Shown here piece by piece: positions 51,949 through 60,580 of a DNA stretch of 64,000 nucleotides (the stretch's first letter is position 1; every line of letters begins with the position of its first letter). The DNA comes from Spongiactinospora sp. TRM90649 (GTDB lineage Bacteria; Actinomycetota; Actinomycetes; Streptosporangiales; Streptosporangiaceae). The notes beneath the pieces are model-generated. The model searched no databases, was not told the DNA's origin, and saw nothing but the letters and a program-made list of their open reading frames with translations. Position numbers and translations under genes: made by a program. Location: the NCBI RefSeq assembly GCF_029382225.1, contig NZ_JARLTC010000045.1, forward strand, positions 25,315-89,314. Reading direction: 5' to 3'.

Positions 51949-52775
51949 GCACCCTCCCCCGGCTGCCGGTACGGCTGGCCCTGGTACTGCTGGGTGTGCT
52001 GCGAGGGCGCCTGCTGGGGCTGAGGCTGCTGCTGGCCGCCGGGCTGCCCCGGCCCGATCGCGTCACGCGGCGCGGGCCCCTGGCCCAGTTCCGCCTTCAT
52101 GCGCTGGAGTTCCAGCTCGACATCGCTGCCGCCGCCCATCCGGTCGAGCTCGGCCTGGATGTCGTCGCGCTGACCGGTGAAGTCTTCCAGCGCGCCGCTG
52201 GCCAGCAGCTCGTCGATGGCGCCCGCGCGGGCCTGCATCTGCGCGGTCTTGTCCTCGGCCCGCTGGATCGCGAGGCCGACGTCGCCCATCTCCTCGGAGA
52301 TGCCGGAGAACGCCTCGTTGATGCGGGTCTGCGCCTCGGCCGCGGTGTAGGTGGCCTTGATGGTCTCCTTCTTCGTGCGGAAGGCGTCGACCTTGGCCTG
52401 CAACCGGTGGGAGGCCGTGGTCAGCTTCTCCTCCTCGGCCTGCAGGTTGTTGTGCTGCAGCCGCAGGTCGGCGATCTGCGTCTGCAGGCCGTTACGGCGG
52501 GTCAGCGCCTCGCGGGCGAGGTCTTCCCGGCCCGCCGCCAGCGCCTTGCGCCCCTGGTCCTCAAGCCGGCTGCCCTGCTGTTCGAGCTGGTTGATCTGCA
52601 ACTCGACCCGCTTGCGCGAAGTGGCGACGTCGGCGACGCCTCTGCGCACCTTCTGCAGCAGCTCAAGCTGCCGCTGGTAGGAGTAGTCAAGGGTCTCGCG
52701 CGGATCTTCCATCTTGTCCAGGGCCTTGTTGGCCTTGGACTTGAAGATCATGGAAAGTCTCTTCATCACGCTCAT
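51945..52775 (-). CDS. pspA: Phage shock protein A
   Basis: The 276-residue protein is mainly a long coiled coil (about residues 25-220) of the PspA/IM30 (ESCRT-III-like) family, with SVMKRLSMIFKSKANKALDK and DPRETLDYSYQRQLELLQKV. A Gln/Pro-rich disordered tail of about 45 residues follows. PspA oligomers support damaged membranes. It leads the leftward operon pspA-pspAA-htpX-pspAB. The start lies far from its purine-rich site, so ATG 52766 is possible. A ClgR-like core (CGC-N5-GCG) is at 52861-52871. Confidence 0.93.
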   Translation of the reverse strand: MSVMKRLSMIFKSKANKALDKMEDPRETLDYSYQRQLELLQKVRRGVADVATSRKRVELQINQLEQQGSRLEDQGRKALAAGREDLAREALTRRNGLQTQIADLRLQHNNLQAEEEKLTTASHRLQAKVDAFRTKKETIKATYTAAEAQTRINEAFSGISEEMGDVGLAIQRAEDKTAQMQARAGAIDELLASGALEDFTGQRDDIQAELDRMGGGSDVELELQRMKAELGQGPAPRDAIGPGQPGGQQQPQPQQAPSQHTQQYQGQPYRQPGEGA

Positions 52776-52910
52776 GCGCGTTGGCCGTCCCCTTCTTAAC
52801 TTCTGCCTCGGGTCTCCCCGCTCGTACGCCCCCAACGGAGCCGCCTTGGGATTACCCTACGCATAACGCGCGGGGGCGTCATTAAGTTGCAGTCCCGGTA
52901 GGCTGACATC

Positions 52911-53543
52911 GTGTTCCGACGCCGCACCCAGCAGGACGTGGACGAGTCCCCCGTCCCCGCCAACGACAACTCCTCTTCTGATCCTAAGCCCCAGGGCAAG
53001 GGACGGCCGACGCGCAAGCGTAGCGAGGCGGAAAAGGACCGGCGCAGGCCGGTGACCGCACCGGCCAACCGCAAGGAGGCCTACCGCCAGCTCCGCGAGC
53101 GGCAGAACTCCGAGCGCGTGCGCGCCCGCGAGGGCATGATGCGCGGCGAGGAGAAGTACCTCCCGGCCCGCGACCGCGGCCAGGTGCGCAGGTTCGCCCG
53201 CGACTGGGTCGACTCCCGGCGCATCGTGAGCCAGTACTTCCTGCCGTTCTCGGTGATCATCCTGCTGGCGACGATGCTCCCGTTCCAGGGCGACCTGAAG
53301 CAGGTCATCTACATGGCCGTCATCACCGTGGGCTGGCCGATCATGATGGTCGGCGTCCTGTTCACCTCGATCTGGGTGTCGTGGAAGGTCAAGCGGCTCG
53401 CCGCCGCCAAGTTCCCCGACGAGAGCCTCCGCGGCGTGGGCTTCTACGCGGCCATGCGCGCGCTGCAGATCCGCAAGCTGCGCTTCCCGCCGCCGATGTT
53501 CCTGCCCGGCGGCAAGCCGGCGCCGCCGAAGAAGAGCAGATAG
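52911..53543 (+). CDS. DUF3043 membrane protein
   Basis: This 210-residue protein has a basic N-terminal half (Lys/Arg/Glu-rich, with REGMMRGEEKYLPARDRGQV split across the middle) and two membrane helices (about 110-160), then a basic C-terminal tail. DUF3043 is a conserved actinobacterial family of unknown function, commonly beside pspA. GTG start. It diverges from pspA. Confidence 0.88.
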   Translation: MFRRRTQQDVDESPVPANDNSSSDPKPQGKGRPTRKRSEAEKDRRRPVTAPANRKEAYRQLRERQNSERVRAREGMMRGEEKYLPARDRGQVRRFARDWVDSRRIVSQYFLPFSVIILLATMLPFQGDLKQVIYMAVITVGWPIMMVGVLFTSIWVSWKVKRLAAAKFPDESLRGVGFYAAMRALQIRKLRFPPPMFLPGGKPAPPKKSR

Positions 53544-53559
53544 CGCGGCGGGCGGGCGT

Positions 53560-54816
53560 TCAGCCCGCCGCCGCGTGGTCCCATTCCAGCGCGCCGTTCC
53601 TGGCCACGGGCCGCCAGCCCGCCACGGTCCCGCCGTCGCGCAGGGCGTCGGCGGTCCGCTTGAGCAGCGCCCGATACGACGGCGGGCCGTCGCCGAAGCG
53701 CAGGCCCGTCACGCGGTCGGAGAACCCGATCCCGCCGTCGGCGGAGTCGACGATCACCAGGTCGCCGTTCTCGTGGCTCGCGACCGGAATGTGCCGCCCG
53801 TCCCACCATCCGCCGCGCGGATCCCCTGGGGTCCCCTGACCGGCGAACACCGCGCAGTTGACCCGCCACTTGCGCAGGATGTCCCGTGCGCCCAGGGCGG
53901 TGCCGCCCAGCAGGCCGAATCCGGCGCCGAAAGGCTCGGCCGCCCCGTTGTGCCGCAGCAGCGACGCCCGCAGGTCGTCGGGGAAGCGCACGCCCATCCG
54001 CGCCTCGGCCGCGGCGACCAGGCGGGGCGAGGCGGGCTTTCGCAGGGTGCGGTACGTCTTCGGGGCGTTCTCCCGCAGCCAGCCCTCGATGCGCCGCCAC
54101 TGGCGGCCGACCGCGCGCCGCATGGCGGGACCGACCGGGCGTACATCGGGCTCCGCGCGCGCCGGGGCGCATCCGGCCACGGCCGCCTCGGTGGGCGTCG
54201 ACGGGACCGTGGGCTCCTCGCTCGGCCGGCCGGCGTCCTCTACCCGGACGGGCGGCCCCAGCGGCGGTGCGATCCCGTCGCACTCGATGTAAAGAGCGCC
54301 GCTGCCCGTTTCGTTCCGATCGTCGAGGCCGTGCAGGTATTCCAGGTTGCCCCGCCGCGACTCGGAGCACTCCCAATCCTCGCCGACCTCCGTTTGGATG
54401 GTCCGCGAGACGACCGGATCCTTGTGGAAGACGGACTCCTCGAACGCCATCGCCGCGAACACCACGAGCCCCACGGACATCGCGAGCACACCCCGGCGCA
54501 CCACCGGGCGGCGCGCGGCGGGCGACCTCCCGGCCGCCGCCGTCTCCACGGCGGCGACGAACTTCGGCATCCGTGCGGGCCGCGCGTAGCGGGCGAGATC
54601 CTCGGGGCTCGGCCGTCCGAGCACCGGCTCCGGCGGCCACCGGCGCGCGGGCCCGGCCGTACCGGGGGGCGCCGTGCCCGGAGAGACGGAGTCGGGCCCC
54701 CGGCGTACGGCGGGCGCGCGCAGCGCGCGCACCCCGGCCAGCAGCAGTGCCGCCCCCACCACCGCCAGGACGGCGGGCCCCGGCCGCGCGGCGATCGAAG
54801 AGATCCTCCTCAGCAT
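53560..54816 (-). CDS. Membrane-anchored SMI1/KNR4 (SUKH)-type protein
   Basis: The 418-residue protein has two membrane helices (about 12-35 and 105-125), a linker with many Pro, and a C-terminal SMI1/KNR4-type domain from about residue 225. The domain shows WRRIEGWLRENAPKTYRTL, GVRFPDDLRASLLRHNGA and DLVIVDSADGGIGF. SUKH domains often act as immunity proteins against toxins or as protein-binding units. ATG 54816 is chosen. No toxin gene is next to it. It diverges from the aldo/keto reductase by 55 bases. Confidence 0.7.
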   Translation of the reverse strand: MLRRISSIAARPGPAVLAVVGAALLLAGVRALRAPAVRRGPDSVSPGTAPPGTAGPARRWPPEPVLGRPSPEDLARYARPARMPKFVAAVETAAAGRSPAARRPVVRRGVLAMSVGLVVFAAMAFEESVFHKDPVVSRTIQTEVGEDWECSESRRGNLEYLHGLDDRNETGSGALYIECDGIAPPLGPPVRVEDAGRPSEEPTVPSTPTEAAVAGCAPARAEPDVRPVGPAMRRAVGRQWRRIEGWLRENAPKTYRTLRKPASPRLVAAAEARMGVRFPDDLRASLLRHNGAAEPFGAGFGLLGGTALGARDILRKWRVNCAVFAGQGTPGDPRGGWWDGRHIPVASHENGDLVIVDSADGGIGFSDRVTGLRFGDGPPSYRALLKRTADALRDGGTVAGWRPVARNGALEWDHAAAG

Positions 54817-54871
54817 CAGGCGCACACTATCCGAAACAGATCTTGGCTTTACTCCTATTAGGGTCAGACGC

Positions 54872-55879
54872 ATGGAATTCCGCCATCTTGGCCGCAGCGG
54901 CCTCATGGTCAGCGAGATCAGTTACGGCAACTGGATCACCCACGGCTCCCAGGTGGAGGAGGACGCCGCCCGCGAATGCGTGCGCGCGGCTCTCGACGAG
55001 GGGATCACGACCTTCGACACGGCGGACGTGTACGCCCGCACCAAGGCGGAAGAGGTGCTCGGACGCGCGTTGAAGGGCGTGCGCCGGGAGTCTCTGGAGA
55101 TCTTCACCAAGGTCTACTGGCCGACCGGCGACGGCCCGAACGACCGCGGCCTTTCCCGCAAGCACCTCACCGAGTCCGTCAACGGCTCGCTGCGGCGCTT
55201 GCAGACCGACTACATCGATCTGTACCAGGCCCACCGGTACGACCACGAGACGCCGCTTGAGGAGACCCTCAAGACGTTCGACGACCTCGTACGCCAGGGC
55301 AAGGTCCTCTACATCGGCGTCAGCGAGTGGTCCGCGGGCCAGATCGCCGACGCCCTCCGGATCGCCGACGAGATGGGCTTCGACCGCCTGGTGTCGAACC
55401 AGCCGCAGTACTCCATGCTGTGGCGGGTGATCGAGCCGGACATCGTGCCGCTGTGCCAGGAGGAGGGCGTGGGGCAGGTGGTGTGGTCGCCGATCGCCCA
55501 GGGAGTGCTGACCGGGAAGTACCTGCCCGGGCAGCCGCCGCCCAGCGGCTCGCGCGCCACCGACCAGCTCGGCGGCGGGTTCATCGGGCGCTTCCTGGAG
55601 AACGACGAGCTGCTCGCCAGCATCCAGGACCTGCGGCCGATCGCGGCCGACCTCGGCCTGAGCATGGCGCAGCTCGCCGTCGCGTGGGTGCTGCAGAACC
55701 CCAACGTCTCCTCGGCGATCATCGGCGCCAGCCGTCCCGAGCAGGTCCGCGAGAACGTCAAGGCGGCCGGGGTGCGCCTCGACGCCGACGTGCTCAAGCG
55801 CATCGACTCGGTGCTCGGCTCGCACGTCGTGCGCGACGGCGCGCTGGCCGAGCAGGCGAGCCCGAGCCGGCGACCGTAA
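54872..55879 (+). CDS. Aldo/keto reductase (Kv-beta/YghZ-like)
   Basis: This 335-residue NADPH-dependent enzyme has the full tetrad Asp49, Tyr54, Lys80 and His121. The C-terminal cofactor part contains IIGASRPEQVRENVKAAGV. Relatives reduce methylglyoxal and other aldehydes. The short upstream space suggests a near-leaderless transcript. A strong terminator follows. Confidence 0.9.
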   Translation: MEFRHLGRSGLMVSEISYGNWITHGSQVEEDAARECVRAALDEGITTFDTADVYARTKAEEVLGRALKGVRRESLEIFTKVYWPTGDGPNDRGLSRKHLTESVNGSLRRLQTDYIDLYQAHRYDHETPLEETLKTFDDLVRQGKVLYIGVSEWSAGQIADALRIADEMGFDRLVSNQPQYSMLWRVIEPDIVPLCQEEGVGQVVWSPIAQGVLTGKYLPGQPPPSGSRATDQLGGGFIGRFLENDELLASIQDLRPIAADLGLSMAQLAVAWVLQNPNVSSAIIGASRPEQVRENVKAAGVRLDADVLKRIDSVLGSHVVRDGALAEQASPSRRP

Positions 55880-55895
55880 CACCGATACCAAAAGG

Positions 55896-55938
55896 CCCCT
55901 TGAGAAACTCCGGCACGGGAGTTTCTCAAGGGGTTTTT
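55896..55938. terminator. Strong bidirectional intrinsic terminator
   Basis: A perfect 15-base stem (CCCCTTGAGAAACTC and its complement) with an 8-base loop ends in TTTTT (55934-55938) and is preceded by AAAA (55890-55893). It serves both the aldo/keto reductase gene and the convergent 68-residue gene. Confidence 0.92.
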
Positions 55939-55942
55939 CGCG

Positions 55943-56149
55943 TCACTCGGGGCGCAATGACATTCCGGCGTATTCGACGCGGTCCTCCTCCAGCAGGGTC
56001 ACCCGCTCCACGCCGAGTTCCAGCAGCTCACTCCAGTTCTCACCGAGCCACGACTCCGCGTCGGCCTGACTCTGGAACAATTCGCGCGGAAGAACCCGCT
56101 CGGTTACCTCGCCACCATTCGCGTTTTCATAACGCCAGCGCCACACCAT
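55943..56149 (-). CDS. Small conserved actinobacterial protein
   Basis: The 68-residue acidic protein starts MVWRWRYENANGGEV and contains SQADAESWLGENWSELLELG. The same small protein is widespread in actinobacteria, to my recollection, with no known function. The ATG at 56149 has AAAGGAG. It ends at the shared terminator. Confidence 0.8.
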   Translation of the reverse strand: MVWRWRYENANGGEVTERVLPRELFQSQADAESWLGENWSELLELGVERVTLLEEDRVEYAGMSLRPE

Positions 56150-56286
56150 GCCATACGCTCCTTTTCGCGGGTTTGGCGGGTGCACCCTCGATCGCTCGGC
56201 GAACCCTATACCGAGCCATCCCCGACGCATTTCGTGACACACCTCCGCCCATTCGTTTCATGAGTCCCAGGAGCATGGAGGCCATC

Positions 56287-57015
56287 ATGCTGCCCAGGTT
56301 TCACCACGTCCCATCCTCTACCCGATTCTCCGGATCGCGCATGCTCCCTCTCGTCTGCGCGCTCGTCTGTCTCCTCGTCCCGCTCTCCCCGGTCGCCACG
56401 TCGGCCGCGACCGGCCCCGTTCCCGGCGCGCCCGATCCTGACGCTCCGCGCGCCTGGAGCTTCTGGGAGAGCGACGGCACCGCCTGGCTGACCGCGCAGA
56501 AACCGGCAGGTGACACGGTCCCCGCCGACGGCTCCGCGATCGGCTGGCGCTTCGCGGCGCTGTCCGACGGTGTCGCGGCCGAGGCCCCTGGCGGCGACGT
56601 CCCGGCCTTCGAGGCCGTCTGCGGCGGCCAGACCGCCGCCTCCGGCAGCAAGCGCGTCGCGGTCACCGTGGACTACGGCGACGCGCAGGGCGACGCCTGG
56701 CCGGGCGAGACCCCGCCGGACGGGCCGCTGACCAAGTGCGTCGTCACCGGCGAGGGGGCCACGGGCATACAGGTCCTCGCCTCCGTGGCCCGGCCCCGGG
56801 TGAACGGCACCGGACAGGTGGTGGCGATCGACTCCTACCCGGCCAGGGAGAAGGACGCGGGCCGTGACGTGGTCCCGGCCGCAGGGGCCGCCACGGACAC
56901 GGAGACGGAGACGGGCGGCCCGAGCCTCGCCCTGATCCTCGCCGGGATCGCCGTCGTGGCGCTGCCGGCCACGGCGGTGCTGTTCCTCACCCGCCGCGGG
57001 CCCCGGGTCCGCTGA
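56287..57015 (+). CDS. SCO2322-family secreted protein with C-terminal membrane anchor
   Basis: This 242-residue protein has a signal peptide (about 23-46), a beta-rich extracellular domain with WSFWESDGTAW, GWRFAALSDG and FEAVCG, then a membrane helix near the end (LALILAGIAVVALPATAVL) and basic residues. I recognise the SCO2322-family pattern. In Streptomyces it neighbours an ECF-type vitamin/cobalt transporter, consistent with the cobalamin genes here, though no transporter is in the window. ATG 56287 has GGAGG five bases upstream. Confidence 0.78.
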   Translation: MLPRFHHVPSSTRFSGSRMLPLVCALVCLLVPLSPVATSAATGPVPGAPDPDAPRAWSFWESDGTAWLTAQKPAGDTVPADGSAIGWRFAALSDGVAAEAPGGDVPAFEAVCGGQTAASGSKRVAVTVDYGDAQGDAWPGETPPDGPLTKCVVTGEGATGIQVLASVARPRVNGTGQVVAIDSYPAREKDAGRDVVPAAGAATDTETETGGPSLALILAGIAVVALPATAVLFLTRRGPRVR

Positions 57016-57044
57016 CCGCCGGGGGCGTCCGTACGCTGGCGCGG

Positions 57045-58088
57045 GTGAGGGTCGAGTTCGAAGGGACGGCAGGGCCGGGAGGGTTTCCCGAGGCCGGGTG
57101 CCCGTGCGCGGCGTGCGGGCGGGTGTCCGCCGGGCACCGCCGTCCCCTGGAGTTCGTCGTGGACGGCGTGCTCCGCCTGACCTCCCCCGCGCCACACGCC
57201 GTGGCGGCCCCCCACGTGCCCCCGGGCCACACGCTGACGCGGACCACCCTGGGCGCCGAGATCGTCTCCCCCGGCGGCGGGCGTCTGCTCGTCCCGGGGG
57301 ATGTATCCGCCGGTTCGCCCGGCGCGCCGTTCGACGTGGTCGTGATGGACCTGCTGGAAGATCCCTCCCGGCTCGGGGCGCTGCGCCGCGCGGGCGCGGC
57401 GGGCCCGGAGACGACGGTGGTCGCGGCGTGGATCGATCACCGGGTCGCCTCTGAGGCGGAGCTGGCGCGGCGGGCGCGGCTGTGGGGCGCGCACGCCGTA
57501 CCCGACGGCGCGGTGCTGGACACCGGCCGTTCCCTGCCGCCTCTCCCCCGGCCCGCGCGCCGGACCCTGCTGCTCGGCGGGGCCCGGTCGGGCAAGTCGG
57601 CGGAGGCCGAACTACGGCTGGCCGCCGAGCCGCACGTCACCTACGTCGCGACCGGCGACTCAGGCGGCGACGCCGACTGGCTGGCCAGGATCGACGCGCA
57701 CCGGCGGCGCCGTCCGCCGCACTGGGACACCGCCGAGACCACCGACCTCCCCGCGCTCCTCGACGCCGCCACGGCCGGTACGGCGCTGCTGATCGACGGC
57801 ATCGGCACCTGGCTCGCCGCCGTGCTCGGCGAGTGCGGCGCCTGGGACGACGCCCCCGGGGCCGACGACGGGGTGCGCGTCCGGTGCGCCGAACTGGTGT
57901 CGTCCTGGCGGCGGACCCCGGCACGGCTGGTCGCGGTCTCCGACGAGACCGGCCTCGGAGTGGTCCCCGCGACCCGCAGCGGCCGTCTCTTCCGCGACGC
58001 CCTCGGCGCCCTCAACCAGGCCCTCACCCGCGAGTCCGAGGAGACGTGCCTGGTGGTGGCGGGCCGCCCCGTCCCCCTGCCCGTCTGA
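57045..58088 (+). CDS. cobU: Adenosylcobinamide kinase/phosphate guanylyltransferase with extra N-terminal domain
   Basis: The 347-residue protein has a C-terminal CobU kinase (from about 170) with P-loop GGARSGKS (178-185), the TGDSGGDADWLARI region and the SDETGLGVVPAT motif. It phosphorylates adenosylcobinamide and adds GMP. The N-terminal 165 residues resemble the PhnP-like metallo-beta-lactamase fold (CPCAAC, Cys19, Cys21, Cys24) fused to CobU in actinobacteria. The HxHxDH metal site is missing, so this half is probably not catalytic. GTG start. Confidence 0.88.
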   Translation: MRVEFEGTAGPGGFPEAGCPCAACGRVSAGHRRPLEFVVDGVLRLTSPAPHAVAAPHVPPGHTLTRTTLGAEIVSPGGGRLLVPGDVSAGSPGAPFDVVVMDLLEDPSRLGALRRAGAAGPETTVVAAWIDHRVASEAELARRARLWGAHAVPDGAVLDTGRSLPPLPRPARRTLLLGGARSGKSAEAELRLAAEPHVTYVATGDSGGDADWLARIDAHRRRRPPHWDTAETTDLPALLDAATAGTALLIDGIGTWLAAVLGECGAWDDAPGADDGVRVRCAELVSSWRRTPARLVAVSDETGLGVVPATRSGRLFRDALGALNQALTRESEETCLVVAGRPVPLPV

Positions 58089-58132
58089 GGCCCCTCCGAT
58101 GTTGTCGGGGGGCGGCACTAGCATCTGCCGTC

Positions 58133-59053
58133 ATGTCCAGAGAACAGGGCGCGTGGACGGGGCTGAGGTTCGCCCTCGGCATGTTGACGGTGCTACCCGC
58201 CGGTCGCGTCGAGGTCGATCGGAGGGTCGCGGGGCGGGGCATGGCGGCCGCGCCTCTCATCGGGGCACTGGTCGGTGTCCTGGCGGCGGTCGCCTACACG
58301 GTGTCCACGCACCTGTTCGGGGCGGGCCTGCTGCCCGCGGTGCTCACGCTGGCCACGCTGGCGCTGCTGACCCGGGCGCTGCACCTGGACGGCCTGGCCG
58401 ACCTGGCCGACGGCCTGGGCAGCGGCAAGCCGCCTGAGGGTGCGCTCACGGTCATGCGGCGCTCCGACATCGGCCCGTTCGGGGTGGTGACGCTGTGCCT
58501 GGTCCTGCTGCTTCAGGGGGCCGCGCTGCTCGCCACCGCCGTGGGCGCGGTGGCGCTGATCACGGCGTGCGTGAGCGGCCGCCTGGCGATCACCCTGGCG
58601 TGCCGCCGTGGCGTGCCCGCCGCGCGGCCGGAAGGGCTGGGCGCGCTGGTGGCGGGCTCCGTCGGGCCGTGGGCGGCGATCGGCACCGCCGTCCTGTCGC
58701 TGGGCGGGCTCGCCTTCCTCGGGCTGATGTCCGATCTGTGCTGGCTCGGCCCGTTCTCCCCGCCGTGGAGCGGGGTGTCCGCGAACGACCTCGAACCCGG
58801 TTTGCTGTACATCGACCCGTCCCCCGGCCTCTTGGACGGGCTGCCCTTCCCGGTGGAGGGCCTGGAGCGGACGCCCGGCCCGTTCCCGCTCATGCTGGTG
58901 CTGCCGGTGGCCGCGCTCGCCGGGCTCGCCGCCGCCTGGGCGGTCGGGCGGCGGGCCGTGAACCGCCTCGGCGGCGTGACCGGTGACGTGCTCGGCGCGC
59001 TGGTGGAAGTCACGGCTACGGCCGCGCTGCTGGTGTGCGCGGCCCTCACCTGA
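58133..59053 (+). CDS. cobS: Adenosylcobinamide-GDP ribazoletransferase (cobalamin synthase)
   Basis: The 306-residue membrane protein joins adenosylcobinamide-GDP to alpha-ribazole, the last step of cobalamin assembly. LHLDGLADLADGLGSG (the metal-binding region) and RRSDIGPFG are intact. Typical CobS proteins are about 250 residues. This one has an extra hydrophilic loop of about 50 residues (around 200-250, Pro-rich, PFSPPWSG) between helices. It lies 44 bases after cobU. Confidence 0.92.
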   Translation: MSREQGAWTGLRFALGMLTVLPAGRVEVDRRVAGRGMAAAPLIGALVGVLAAVAYTVSTHLFGAGLLPAVLTLATLALLTRALHLDGLADLADGLGSGKPPEGALTVMRRSDIGPFGVVTLCLVLLLQGAALLATAVGAVALITACVSGRLAITLACRRGVPAARPEGLGALVAGSVGPWAAIGTAVLSLGGLAFLGLMSDLCWLGPFSPPWSGVSANDLEPGLLYIDPSPGLLDGLPFPVEGLERTPGPFPLMLVLPVAALAGLAAAWAVGRRAVNRLGGVTGDVLGALVEVTATAALLVCAALT

Positions 59054-59066
59054 TCGCGCGCCAGGA

Positions 59067-60110
59067 TCACGACGCGGCCCGTTCGGCGCGCAGCGTGTTG
59101 AGCAGCCCCGCGCCGCGCGCGGCGTCGTCCACGCTGATGCCCAGTTCCCGGCCCGAGACGAAGGTGACCACCAGGCAGTCGCCGCCCCTGACCATGATGG
59201 TGGCCGCGCCGGGCAGCCCCCGGTATCCCCAGCCGCCGACGGTGTGCGGCTGACGCGTCTCGGCGCGGGCGCTCTCGATCGTGGCGAGCGGGTAGCGCCG
59301 CACGGGCCGCCGCCAGGGGCCGAACGCCACGGCCAGCCCCGCCTCGGTCACCTGGGCGCGCACCGAGCTCAGCGCGGCCCCGGCCAGGCCGATCAGCGCG
59401 AACAGGCCCGCGATCGCCCACACGTAGCCCGGCAGGCCGATCAGGGCGAGCACCGCCACCGGAACGGTGAGCGCGCCGAACGCGAAGGCCAGGAGCATCG
59501 TGCCCTGGTTCGTCGCCGAGGACACCCATACCCCGCGCTCGCCCGGGCGCAGCCGCACGGTGGGCGCCGGTCCCGCCGCGTCGCGGGCTGGGTTCTCGTC
59601 GGGGCCGGGCCTGGCGGCCGTCGCCCCCAGCCAGCCCGCGACGGCCGCCACGACGATGGCCAGGAGCACGGCGGGGCCGATGTGCGCCGCCTGCCGCCAG
59701 TCGTCCCGATCCAGATTGGCGAGCAGCGTCAGCGCCTGCATGCCCACGACGAACGCCCCGGACGCCGCCAGGCCCGCGCCCAGCATGATCCGCGTCGCCC
59801 GGCGGCGCGCGAGCCGGGTGTTGAACACGGCGAGCCCCGCCAGGACGCCCCACAGGACGTGCCAGAGGACGAGCGGGACGATGAGCACCGTCGTGAAGGA
59901 GGCGGACTGGTCGGGCGCGCCGGACGGCCCCCAGTGCATCGCCAGGGGGTCGGGCAGCCGGTCGCGCAGCAGCAGCGGCACCACGACGAGCACGGCGGTC
60001 ACGGTCGCGTACCAGGAGGCGACGGTCGCGACCACGCGCCGGGTGAAGGCGGCGTGCTCGCCGCCGCCGGTGGTGGAGGAAGAGGAGGAGGAGGACGGTG
60101 GTGCGGTCAT
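59067..60110 (-). CDS. DUF1648-type integral membrane protein
   Basis: This 347-residue protein has about seven hydrophobic segments and the DUF1648 signature RLPDPLAMHWGPSGAPD. A run of nine serines opens the sequence after MTAPP. A soluble beta-rich part near 270-340 ends it. Such proteins pair with YtrA-type GntR repressors, here encoded directly upstream with a 4-base overlap, so expression is likely induced by a cell-wall or membrane signal. Confidence 0.82.
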   Translation of the reverse strand: MTAPPSSSSSSSTTGGGEHAAFTRRVVATVASWYATVTAVLVVVPLLLRDRLPDPLAMHWGPSGAPDQSASFTTVLIVPLVLWHVLWGVLAGLAVFNTRLARRRATRIMLGAGLAASGAFVVGMQALTLLANLDRDDWRQAAHIGPAVLLAIVVAAVAGWLGATAARPGPDENPARDAAGPAPTVRLRPGERGVWVSSATNQGTMLLAFAFGALTVPVAVLALIGLPGYVWAIAGLFALIGLAGAALSSVRAQVTEAGLAVAFGPWRRPVRRYPLATIESARAETRQPHTVGGWGYRGLPGAATIMVRGGDCLVVTFVSGRELGISVDDAARGAGLLNTLRAERAAS

Positions 60111-60463
60111 GGCAGTCCCTCGATGAGTTCGATGATCTCCGCTCGGCCGTAGCCGTGGCGCTCGCCCTCGGCGAGCAGGTCGCGGGCCCGCTGGACGAGC
60201 GCGGCGCGCCCGTCGGCGCCGCCCGGGCCGGCGAGGACGCTGACCCCGCGCCCCCGGCGGAACTCCAGCAGCCCCTCGTCGCGCAGGTCGCGCAAGGCCC
60301 GCAGCACGGTGTTGGCGTTGATCCCCAGCGCCGCCGCGATGTCGCGGGCGGGCGGCAGCCGTTCGCCGGGGGCGTAGGAGCCCTCGGCGATGGCCCGCCT
60401 GATCGCCCCGGCCACCTGATCGTGCAGCGGACGCGGGTCGTGCATGTCCAAAGTGAGTAACAT
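60107..60463 (-). CDS. GntR-family (YtrA-like) repressor
   Basis: The 118-residue protein has a GntR winged helix (about 12-70, GERLPPARDIAAALGINANTV and LRALRDLRDEGLLE) and only a short C-terminal helical tail, as in the YtrA subfamily. It overlaps the DUF1648 gene (ATGA). A palindrome right before the ATG (60466-60482) overlaps a TATAAC -10 element that would give a leaderless message. Confidence 0.88.
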   Translation of the reverse strand: MLLTLDMHDPRPLHDQVAGAIRRAIAEGSYAPGERLPPARDIAAALGINANTVLRALRDLRDEGLLEFRRGRGVSVLAGPGGADGRAALVQRARDLLAEGERHGYGRAEIIELIEGLP

Positions 60464-60465
60464 GA

Positions 60466-60482
60466 TGCTAGTTATATTAGCA
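60466..60482. promoter_or_regulatory. Probable operator and promoter of the GntR gene
   Basis: TGCTA-N7-TAGCA is a perfect inverted repeat three bases before the GntR ATG. Leftward it contains TATAAC (60476-60471) at the spacing expected for transcription starting at or next to the ATG. Repressor binding here would block its own operon. Confidence 0.55.
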
Positions 60483-60580
60483 CCATTAGGCGGGCGGCGA
60501 CATCTCACCGGGGAGACACGAATAGGTCGGACGAACCCTCGTTTATGCGTATCGTGCGAGCACAGCTAGCATCGGCCTAC

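Noticed and set aside
56287..57015. LPXTG-type sortase anchor at the end of the SCO2322-family protein
   Set aside because: A membrane helix and basic tail are present, but no LPXTG-like motif precedes them.
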